From positions 1 to 6,905 of the forward strand of contig JAESTI010000122.1 in the NCBI GenBank assembly GCA_016763665.1: 6,905 nt of DNA, written 5' to 3'. The notes under the pieces were generated by a model. That model saw only the letters and a list, made by a program, of their open reading frames with translations. It did no database searches and was not told where the DNA came from. The translations under genes were made by a program, and so were the position numbers. Positions within the stretch are counted from its first letter, which is position 1, and every line of letters starts with the position of its first letter. Below, one piece after another: positions 1 to 5,892 of the stretch. Source of the stretch: Bacteroidia bacterium. Its GTDB lineage: Bacteria; Bacteroidota; Bacteroidia; Flavobacteriales; NORP286.

Positions 1-845
1 TTCCGGTAATATTTGTTATTGATACAGGCTATTACTGTACCATTAGAGCCCACTTTTACATCACTTGAATAGATGCCAGTTGAAACACCTGGTGCGTCAT
101 TCCATGTTGCACCTGCATCGGAAGATACCATAAGCCCGCCATTGGTAGCAGCATAAAGCGTATTATCATCAGTATATGCTAGCCTATATACCGCGCTCCA
201 ATCATCAGAACCTGAATTGGCTGTAGGGATCGTTGCTGTCAATCTTGACCATGTTTTACCTTTATCAGAAGATTTCCAAACACCATTACCTAATAAAGCG
301 CTGCCTCCTAATCCGTATGCACCTCTGGCTAAAATATCCTCACCTGTTCCGAAGTATATAGTGCCGTCAACAGTTTGCATAATGCAGGTTACAGCAAGAT
401 TTTGCAAGGTGTCATCAACTACTTTCCAGGAACTTCCACCATTTGTAGATTTGAATAGTCCGCCTCCAACAGACCCGTCAAACATTAAATCGGAATTGTC
501 ATTGTCAATTAAAATGGCTCTGGTTCTACCGCCAACGTTGTCAGGGCCTAATTCATCCCAAGAAAGGCCTAAAGAACTACCACTTCTCCTGCTTTTTTGA
601 TCTCTGGAAAACTGCTCCACTCTTCTTCTTACTTCGTAATATACTTCTTTGCTTACTTCTCCAGTTTCCTGATTTGCCCTGATCGAGTTGAGATGCTCAA
701 TCGCACCCTTGATCCCTCTAATATTGCCATTGAAATTAGAACGTGGTTTATACTTTTTATCAACTTCATTAACAAAAGTGGTTACAAAAAAACTTGAAGC
801 AAATATTGCTAAGAGAGTTAAGCCAAAGAAACGTAGTTTTTTCAT
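1..845 (-). CDS. Asp-box beta-propeller exported protein, tandem paralogue, 3' end missing
   Basis: The frame is open from ATG at 845 to the window edge, giving 281 codons without a stop; the C-terminal part lies outside. Residues 1-25 are a lysine/arginine start plus a hydrophobic stretch (GLTLLAIFASSFF), which reads as an export signal or anchor. Residues 30-64 carry a K-Y-x-P-R motif followed by GIKGAIEHLNS and AN-x-x-TG, then a charged linker rich in R, K and E. From about residue 99 (LGPDNVGGRTR) the sequence is a sortilin/BNR-type beta-propeller with Asp boxes STNGGSSW (133-140), SSDKGKTW (192-199) and SSDAGATW (241-248). About half of the aligned positions match the N-terminal third of the gene just upstream (3752-879), so this is a tandem paralogue. 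The gap to that gene is 33 bp, so co-transcription is likely. By analogy with the paralogue a T9SS sorting tail is expected but cannot be seen. Ligand and function are unknown. Confidence 0.92.
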   Translation of the reverse strand, partial: MKKLRFFGLTLLAIFASSFFVTTFVNEVDKKYKPRSNFNGNIRGIKGAIEHLNSIRANQETGEVSKEVYYEVRRRVEQFSRDQKSRRSGSSLGLSWDELGPDNVGGRTRAILIDNDNSDLMFDGSVGGGLFKSTNGGSSWKVVDDTLQNLAVTCIMQTVDGTIYFGTGEDILARGAYGLGGSALLGNGVWKSSDKGKTWSRLTATIPTANSGSDDWSAVYRLAYTDDNTLYAATNGGLMVSSDAGATWNDAPGVSTGIYSSDVKVGSNGTVIACINNKYYR

Positions 846-878
846 GATATTATTTATCAGTTCTCAAATTAAAAAATA

Positions 879-3752
879 TTAATTGACAATAATAAACTTA
901 CCTGTTGATATTTCGTTTTTACCGGTATTGATCCTTACAAAATAAGAACCCCTGTTTAGATCATAAGTTTGCAATTTAAACTCATGAATGCCAGTAATTT
1001 GTCGTCCTAATTCAACAGAGCTAATTTTTTGCCCCGCTAAGTTATAAATATCAATGATAATTTCACGATTTTCTTTTAGTTCGTAGCTGAGGGTAGTTTG
1101 ATGATTCATTACAGGGTTTGGATAGATCGTAATTTTTTCAATATTGACCTTTCCATATTTTTTGTCATATTTTTTGTCATTTATTCCGGTTACAAAAAAT
1201 GCAGATTTATACATTCCTCTTCCATGAGTTCCTGCATATAATCTGTGTCCACCCCAAGATTGATTGGGAAGTGGAGAATATTTGTATTTTTTCAATGAGA
1301 AAGTTGCGACTCTTGACATTCCATCATTTTCCTCATACCAAGTTGGAGTACCACTTGTAGGATCATCATCAGTGGCATAAATTCCTAATTCAGTTCCAAG
1401 AACTATCCATTTCTTTCCATCATTGGCATTGGTAAAAAATACACCATCATAAACAGGCATAGATGGTAAATTACCTTGTTTTGAAGTAAACGTAGGACTT
1501 GAACCAGTTGCATTTTTGGATAGATAAACATGATTAGTGCTCCCATAATTTCCGATACAAACAATTAAATTGTCGGGATCATCTTCATCCAATGCAAGAC
1601 CACAAACTGATCCAGAAAAGGAGTATAGTTGTTTCTTTGTTACACCAACTACTGAAGAGATTCCGGAGTTATCGTATGAATATGTAGCAGTTTGCAAGCC
1701 TGTTAATCTGTATAAAATACCTCCTGAAGTTCCTACAAATACTGTATTACCATCCTCGGTTACTGCAAAACTTCTGGCTGTAATTGAAGAGCCTATTTTA
1801 TACCATTCAGGTATTTTAGAAAATACCAATGCTTCTTTAGTCATCCAAACACTACCGCTAAGACTTACAAAATATTTTGCCTGAGGTAAATCCTGGATCA
1901 TTAATGTATCATCTTGTGCTAAATTTGCTTTTAAAACATGAGCAAATTTGTATTGATTCATTCCATTAATTAATAGCGTATCACCTTTTGAGTAAGAAGT
2001 GTCTGCTACAAACAATATTGAGTCAGAACTCATTACATCATTGAAATTTTCCCATAATTTAAAAGCAGTAACAAATTGTCCTGAAAGATCTCCGGTATTT
2101 CCGTCTAAAAAATTTGAGAATGAAGCTCCACCATTTGGTGATCTTGAAATTTCATTTGGTTGCCCTGCAAACATTGCCTGAGGATTAATTGCTGATATTT
2201 CACAAAAACCACCATCTCCACCTTGTACTTCGGTTGCGGCCATTCCTGTGTTCCCGGTAGAATCAATTAAGTTTGTACCATTATCCTGAGTACCGCCTAA
2301 AACCATTTTGCCATCTGCAGAAGCAGCTACAGAATAGAACTGGGTTACATTATACCCTTTGTTCATTGGGGTGAAAATCGGCTGATCTTGTAGGCAGTTT
2401 GTGGTTCTATAAATCCCCCCATCGTTTCCTATATACATCATGTTTGGCTTTGCAGGATGAAACATAATCGCATGATTATCTGCATGTACATAGTAAGCAG
2501 TAGTCGTTGTGGTACTCTGGAAAAGACTATTTAATCTTTTCCAGCCTTCCCCAACTTTCCATCTCCAATAACTTATTCCTCCTACAAAAACTATTTCACG
2601 CTCGGTTGGGTGAACCGCAATTACATTATCGTACCATCCCTGTGCAATTCCTCCTTGGTATGAAAATGGGTAAAATATTTGTGAGCCTCCACCCGGGCCT
2701 ATTACTGTCCAGTTTTCACCGTTGTCTTTTGATTGATAAATATTGTAAAGCATACCGCTGCTTGCAGCACATGCCGCATACATATAGTCAGGATCGGATT
2801 GGGATATAGCTAATTCAACTCTAACAACAGCACTTCCCTTAGGAAATCCACCTTCACCAGCCCGGTTTTCAAAATCCGTATCGCTCGCTTCTTTTCTGTA
2901 AAGATTGTCATTGATGATAGCGACTATGGTTCCATCAGAACCGATCTTAACATCAGTTGAAGTTCCACCAGATGTCCCAGGAGCATCTGTCCAGCTATCA
3001 CCACCATCGGTTGTAACAAATAATCCTCCATGGGCTGCAGCATAAATTGTTTGAGCATCACTTGGATCAGCAGCCAATCTATAAACACCACTCCAATCGT
3101 TACCTGATGAATTATATGTTATAGAAAATGGAGCAGTAGATTCTAGATGTTCCCATGTGGTTCCACGATCCGTTGATTTCCAAATGCCGGCTCCAATAAC
3201 TCCACTACTTCCTGTACCGGCAGAACCTGCCAATGCACCTTCGCCGGTGCCTACGTAAATGTCCCCATTTGAAGCTTGTATTATGCAGGTAGTTGCTAAA
3301 TTTGCCATAGTGTCATTAACAGGTTTCCACGCACTTCCACCTGATTGCGAAATAAACAATCCACCTCCGACTGAGCATGCAAACATCAAATCGTTATCAT
3401 CCTTATCAATCAGCATTCCCCTTGTGCGTCCGCCAATATTGTCTGGACCAAGCTCTATCCATTTTATGCCCAGGGTACTTGTTTTACCGCTTCTTTGCTT
3501 TTTTAGTAATTCATCTGCTTGTTGTTTGGCCATCCAAACATCTTTAGGATCTACAACCCCCGTTTTGGGATTCGCCATCATAGAATTTAAATATTCCATT
3601 GCCCCTTTTATTCCTTTGACCTCAGTTTGCTGCATGGCTCGCGGGATATATTTTCTTGTTTTGTTAACCAGATCGGTGTTAATTATGGTTGTAATTCCCA
3701 GAATTGTTATTCCAAATGCTACAATGACAATCTTTTTGTTTAATCGGTTCAT
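879..3752 (-). CDS. T9SS-exported sortilin-like Asp-box beta-propeller protein
   Basis: This is a complete 957-aa protein, probably moved through the Sec system and then the type IX secretion system to the cell surface or outside. Residues 8-25 are a hydrophobic N-terminal signal, followed by a K-Y-x-P-R motif (34-38) and GIKGAMEYLNS (47-57). The propeller begins near residue 100 (ELGPDNIGGRTRG). Asp boxes are SQSGGSAW (135-142), STDRGTTW (193-200), TTDGGDSW (247-254) and SKDNGENW (341-348), with degenerate repeats later (GNDGGIYRT at 442-450). Residues about 565-645 look like an inserted beta-rich module, and the propeller resumes after it up to GTHGRGMYKS (841-850). A lysine/tyrosine-rich linker leads to a type A sorting domain (about 870-957) with IYPNPV, IYNLAGQ, GSYFVRI and a KFIIVN end. 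The start lies only 17 bp after lipA, so it is probably read from the lipA transcript. Asp-box propellers occur in glycosidases and sortilins alike. I see no catalytic set that would prove enzyme activity, so the function is open. Confidence 0.95.
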   Translation of the reverse strand: MNRLNKKIVIVAFGITILGITTIINTDLVNKTRKYIPRAMQQTEVKGIKGAMEYLNSMMANPKTGVVDPKDVWMAKQQADELLKKQRSGKTSTLGIKWIELGPDNIGGRTRGMLIDKDDNDLMFACSVGGGLFISQSGGSAWKPVNDTMANLATTCIIQASNGDIYVGTGEGALAGSAGTGSSGVIGAGIWKSTDRGTTWEHLESTAPFSITYNSSGNDWSGVYRLAADPSDAQTIYAAAHGGLFVTTDGGDSWTDAPGTSGGTSTDVKIGSDGTIVAIINDNLYRKEASDTDFENRAGEGGFPKGSAVVRVELAISQSDPDYMYAACAASSGMLYNIYQSKDNGENWTVIGPGGGSQIFYPFSYQGGIAQGWYDNVIAVHPTEREIVFVGGISYWRWKVGEGWKRLNSLFQSTTTTTAYYVHADNHAIMFHPAKPNMMYIGNDGGIYRTTNCLQDQPIFTPMNKGYNVTQFYSVAASADGKMVLGGTQDNGTNLIDSTGNTGMAATEVQGGDGGFCEISAINPQAMFAGQPNEISRSPNGGASFSNFLDGNTGDLSGQFVTAFKLWENFNDVMSSDSILFVADTSYSKGDTLLINGMNQYKFAHVLKANLAQDDTLMIQDLPQAKYFVSLSGSVWMTKEALVFSKIPEWYKIGSSITARSFAVTEDGNTVFVGTSGGILYRLTGLQTATYSYDNSGISSVVGVTKKQLYSFSGSVCGLALDEDDPDNLIVCIGNYGSTNHVYLSKNATGSSPTFTSKQGNLPSMPVYDGVFFTNANDGKKWIVLGTELGIYATDDDPTSGTPTWYEENDGMSRVATFSLKKYKYSPLPNQSWGGHRLYAGTHGRGMYKSAFFVTGINDKKYDKKYGKVNIEKITIYPNPVMNHQTTLSYELKENREIIIDIYNLAGQKISSVELGRQITGIHEFKLQTYDLNRGSYFVRINTGKNEISTGKFIIVN
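1154..1177. repeat. 12-bp perfect tandem duplication in the propeller-to-tail linker
   Basis: The 12-mer CATATTTTTTGT occurs twice back to back (1154-1165 and 1166-1177). It is in frame and gives a repeated DKKY in the 957-aa protein, in the linker (about residues 859-866) between the propeller and the T9SS sorting domain. A slippage-type duplication is the simplest reading, and linkers tolerate such length changes. Confidence 0.8.
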
Positions 3753-3769
3753 TTCTAATTAAATATAGT

Positions 3770-4651
3770 TTATGCGTGTTTTTTAATTACATGTCTTTCT
3801 GCGTGATAAGAGGACCGTACCAGTGGGCCACTTTCGATATATTTAAAACCTTTTTCAAGGCCAATTTCCTTATAATGAGCAAATGTGTCGGGATGAATGA
3901 ATTCAACTACTTCGTGGTGTTTGCGTGTAGGTTGTAAATATTGTCCTAATGTCAAAACATCACAGCCTACAGCCAGTAGATCATCCATAGTTTCATAAAT
4001 ATCATCTTGATTTTCACCTAGCCCTAACATGATTCCGGATTTGGCCACCAAATCAAACTCATCTATTCTCTTTATTACCTCTAAACTTCTTTCGTATTTG
4101 GCTTGAATCCTGACTCCTTTGGTTAGTCTCCTTACCGTTTCAACGTTGTGTGAAACAACTTCCGGTTTTGTTTCTAGAACGCGGTTAAGGTTATCCCATT
4201 TTCCTTGAAAGTCCGGAAGTAGAGTTTCCAATGTAGTTTCTGGGCAAACTTTTCTGATCGTATTTATTGTCATGGCCCAAATTGTGGAACCACCATCTTG
4301 AAGGTCATCCCTGTCTACAGAAGTGATGACACAGTGTTTTACTCCCATTTTCTTTACTGAATCTGCCACTTTTTCAGGTTCTGAATGGTCTACACCTATA
4401 GGTTTTCCAGTCGCCACTGCACAGAAACTACATGACCTGGTGCAAATATTTCCAAGGATCATAAATGTTGCAGTTCCCCTTCCCCAGCATTCTCCCATGT
4501 TTGGGCAGTTACCACTTTCACAAATAGTATGCAGTGTATGCTTGTCAACAAGATTGCGAACTTTTTTATAGTTCTCCCCTGTTGGCAATTTTACCCTTAG
4601 CCAGTCAGGCTTTTTGTAGGTTGGTTTTATATTTTCAGTTACTTCGCTCAT
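3770..4651 (-). CDS. lipA: Lipoyl synthase (radical SAM)
   Basis: LipA inserts two sulfur atoms into the octanoyl group bound to E2 or GcvH lipoyl domains, giving the lipoyl cofactor; it is a cytoplasmic radical-SAM enzyme with two 4Fe-4S clusters. The auxiliary-cluster motif C-x4-C-x5-C is present (C44, C49, C55 in [12 protein letters not shown]). So is the radical-SAM motif C-x3-C-x2-C (C70, C74, C77 in CTRSCSFC). The C-terminal RSSYHA motif (279-284), whose serine binds the auxiliary cluster in characterised LipA, is also intact. The length of 293 aa is close to the family norm of about 300-320. The ATG at 4651 is the only reasonable start, since the conserved region begins soon after it (PDWLRVKLP at 15-23). 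No lipB, lplA or E2 gene is visible in the window. The divergent gene at 5893 encodes a lipoate-dependent complex's E1, which fits. A promoter may lie in the 55-bp gap upstream. Confidence 0.98.
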   Translation of the reverse strand: MSEVTENIKPTYKKPDWLRVKLPTGENYKKVRNLVDKHTLHTICESGNCPNMGECWGRGTATFMILGNICTRSCSFCAVATGKPIGVDHSEPEKVADSVKKMGVKHCVITSVDRDDLQDGGSTIWAMTINTIRKVCPETTLETLLPDFQGKWDNLNRVLETKPEVVSHNVETVRRLTKGVRIQAKYERSLEVIKRIDEFDLVAKSGIMLGLGENQDDIYETMDDLLAVGCDVLTLGQYLQPTRKHHEVVEFIHPDTFAHYKEIGLEKGFKYIESGPLVRSSYHAERHVIKKHA

Positions 4652-4669
4652 GGACCAAAAAAAACGATG

Positions 4670-4677
4670 TAAAATTA
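4670..4677 (-). promoter_or_regulatory. Possible -7 element upstream of lipA
   Basis: On the minus strand the 55-bp gap before lipA contains TAATTTTA, one mismatch from the Bacteroidota -7 consensus TAnnTTTG. It ends 18 bases before the lipA ATG. No convincing -33 TTG partner is seen at the usual distance, so lipA may instead be read from the gene upstream. Confidence 0.25.
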
Positions 4678-4706
4678 CAATTTCTGAGTTAATCTATATT
4701 ATTATA

Positions 4707-5471
4707 CTACCACTTTTTGCCGTATATTATACTCACATAGAAGCTGAGGAAAAATTGCTTATTATCGGTAATGGCCATGATTGGAATTTCTTTTGTAAAA
4801 GCATCTAATGTTATTCCGAATTCTAATGATTTGATTCCTTCATCGTATCCGCACCAATCGAAATTAAATCCGAATTTGGAATAAATTCCAGGAATAAAAC
4901 CCAATTCATCTATACCCTTCACAAATCCTGATCTTCCGTAAATATTGTCAGGTATATGTCTTTTGTTATTTGGATCGTACTTTTCAGTTCGTATTGGTTT
5001 GTAAAATGGGTTATCTGATGGATAGATCACATCAAGGTAAACAGGCTTGATAATTCCTAATGAAGAGCCAATAAAGAAAGTGTAGTTAACTTCAACTCCG
5101 CCTCTTTCCGCTTTAGAGAAAATTATTTTACGATTTCCGACACCGGTCCTTAACATGAAAGCGGAGTTCAATTTTCCATAAACATAAGTTTTGCCATTAT
5201 CTATGTAAGTGCTTACTCTTTTGAATTCTTTAGCATGCTTGGTTTCCACAAACTCAAAATCAAGTATCCTTTTTTTGAAACCTGTTACATGTTTTCCTCT
5301 TCTTACATTAATCCCAAAACCTCCGGAATGAATAAGGATTCCACCTGTGGCTTCGTTTTTAAGAATAATGAAAGGATCACCGAATTTTCTTTCAGGAATT
5401 TCACTGTCCTGGGCGATGGAAATAGACGAAACACAAAGTAAACAAACTGCGATATATAAGAACCGATACAT
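4707..5471 (-). CDS. Uncharacterised secreted protein, probable outer-membrane beta-barrel
   Basis: This is a complete 254-aa protein. Residues 1-20 form a clear Sec signal peptide (hydrophobic IAVCLLCVSSISIA) with likely signal peptidase I cleavage at SIA|QD (20/21). The mature part has many alternating aromatic/hydrophobic and polar strands separated by short charged turns. It includes GGILIHSGGFGINVRRGKH (43-61), KTYVYGKLNSAFMLRTGVG (94-112) and a late IMAITDNKQFFLSFYVSIIYG stretch in two strands (231-251). It ends in tryptophan (GKKW), and a terminal aromatic residue is typical of outer-membrane barrels. That supports an integral outer-membrane protein but does not prove it. I recall similar uncharacterised proteins in Bacteroidota genomes but know of no assigned function. 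It is the first gene of the minus-strand run, 55 bp ahead of lipA. One cysteine (C207) remains in the mature chain. No enzyme motif is visible. Confidence 0.85.
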   Translation of the reverse strand: MYRFLYIAVCLLCVSSISIAQDSEIPERKFGDPFIILKNEATGGILIHSGGFGINVRRGKHVTGFKKRILDFEFVETKHAKEFKRVSTYIDNGKTYVYGKLNSAFMLRTGVGNRKIIFSKAERGGVEVNYTFFIGSSLGIIKPVYLDVIYPSDNPFYKPIRTEKYDPNNKRHIPDNIYGRSGFVKGIDELGFIPGIYSKFGFNFDWCGYDEGIKSLEFGITLDAFTKEIPIMAITDNKQFFLSFYVSIIYGKKW

Positions 5472-5649
5472 CCTATAAAAATACTGCTTTTTTAAGACTT
5501 TGCCAAACGCTAAACCAGTGTTAGGTCGGCCATTTTACATTTAACTAAGGTAGTTAGATATATAACGAAAGTCTATACATATTTAGCATAGATGTGGATG
5601 TATTAAGTAAGTGGTGAAAACTATTTAGAATTTGGTGATAGAAATGCAG
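5472..5649. other. Intergenic stretch without a recognisable gene
   Basis: This 178-base AT-rich stretch lies between the 47-aa small gene and the 254-aa gene. I find no credible ORF on either strand. It should hold the promoter of the 254-aa gene, but no exact TAnnTTTG is present; the closest on the minus strand is TAGCGTTTG (5504-5512), which has one base too many in the spacer. A short inverted repeat TAACTA-AGG-TAGTTA (5542-5556) is visible and could be chance in such AT-rich DNA. No intrinsic terminator with a GC-rich stem is seen. Confidence 0.5.
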
Positions 5650-5793
5650 CTAATTTTGGTGCAATTTGTCTTTTTTGTCGCAATTACAACCTTGATTTTG
5701 ATCATTTCTGCGAAGCGCACGAGAAGATTTTCTCATCATATAAAATGCGGCCCCTATAAAAAGTAGCATGATTATTAAGTCCTGACCGTTCAT
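5650..5793 (-). CDS. Small membrane protein with a CxC motif (47 aa), candidate
   Basis: ATG at 5793 to TAG at 5650-5652 gives 47 aa. Residues about 5-19 are a single hydrophobic segment (DLIIMLLFIGAAFYMM). A basic stretch follows (RKSSRALRR, 20-28), which by the positive-inside rule would put the C-terminus in the cytoplasm. The tail is hydrophilic with a CxC pair (GCNCDKKDK, C36 and C38). The order one membrane helix, basic patch, cysteine-rich tail resembles the small FeoB-associated Cys-rich membrane proteins of Bacteroidota, but only two cysteines are present and no feoA or feoB is nearby, so that name is not assigned. The start has an A-rich upstream context (TTTAGCAAAATG), as expected in this phylum. 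An exactly codon-aligned ORF runs on the other strand (see rejected items). It is a real gene more likely than not, but unproven. Confidence 0.5.
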   Translation of the reverse strand: MNGQDLIIMLLFIGAAFYMMRKSSRALRRNDQNQGCNCDKKDKLHQN

Positions 5794-5826
5794 TTTGCTA
5801 AATTAGTTATTTATGTATATCAAAAA

Positions 5827-5853
5827 GAAAATTATTAGAGCATTTTGGAACAA
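5827..5853 (-). promoter_or_regulatory. Possible promoter for the 47-aa small gene
   Basis: On the minus strand TTG (5853-5851) is followed after 16 bases by TAATTTTC (5834-5827), one mismatch from the Bacteroidota -7 consensus TAnnTTTG. It lies 33 bases ahead of the ATG at 5793. The spacing is slightly short and the last base is wrong, so this is a weak candidate. It would sit back to back with the promoter of the divergent E1 gene. Confidence 0.22.
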
Positions 5854-5860
5854 TTTTAAA

Positions 5861-5868
5861 TATCTTTG
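5861..5868 (+). promoter_or_regulatory. Bacteroidota -7 promoter element (TAnnTTTG) for the E1 gene
   Basis: TATCTTTG matches the primary sigma factor -7 consensus TAnnTTTG of Bacteroidota exactly. It ends 24 bases before the E1 start codon, implying a short leader of about 20 bases. A matching -33 TTG at 17-23 bases upstream is not present; the nearest TTTG (5844-5847) is too close at 13 bases, so the upstream element is weak or absent. Confidence 0.55.
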
Positions 5869-5882
5869 CGTGCTCATTTTTT

Positions 5883-5886
5883 GAGG
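5883..5886 (+). promoter_or_regulatory. Ribosome-binding site GAGG of the E1 gene
   Basis: GAGG lies six bases ahead of the ATG at 5893. It is notable because the other starts in the window have only A/T-rich leaders. It supports the choice of this ATG. Confidence 0.5.
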
Positions 5887-5892
5887 TAGCAG

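Noticed and set aside
217..882. Three overlapping plus-strand ORFs of 64-127 aa
   Set aside because: They lie opposite the well-supported propeller paralogue, have unlikely compositions rich in proline and serine, and show no motif; they are shadows.
1..3752. Asp-box repeats taken as proof of a sialidase or other glycosidase
   Set aside because: Asp boxes mark a propeller fold shared by sialidases, sortilins and others. The arginine triad and other sialidase active-site features were not recognised.
3259..3762. Plus-strand ORF of 167 aa
   Set aside because: It is antisense to the N-terminal region of the 957-aa propeller gene. A similar plus-strand ORF opposite the paralogue reflects the shared coding sequence of the duplicates, not a second gene.
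4652..4706. Terminator between the 254-aa gene and lipA
   Set aside because: The T-run before lipA is not preceded by a stable hairpin; no GC-rich stem is present.
5504..5512. TAGCGTTTG as a minus-strand promoter for the 254-aa gene
   Set aside because: The spacer has three bases instead of the two in TAnnTTTG, and no clear -33 element was found; it is kept only as a remark.
5644..5766. Plus-strand 40-aa ORF with a hydrophobic segment and basic tail
   Set aside because: It is codon-aligned antisense to the 47-aa minus-strand ORF, so its hydrophobicity is expected from the complementary codons. Its start has no better context, and the minus frame has the more protein-like layout.
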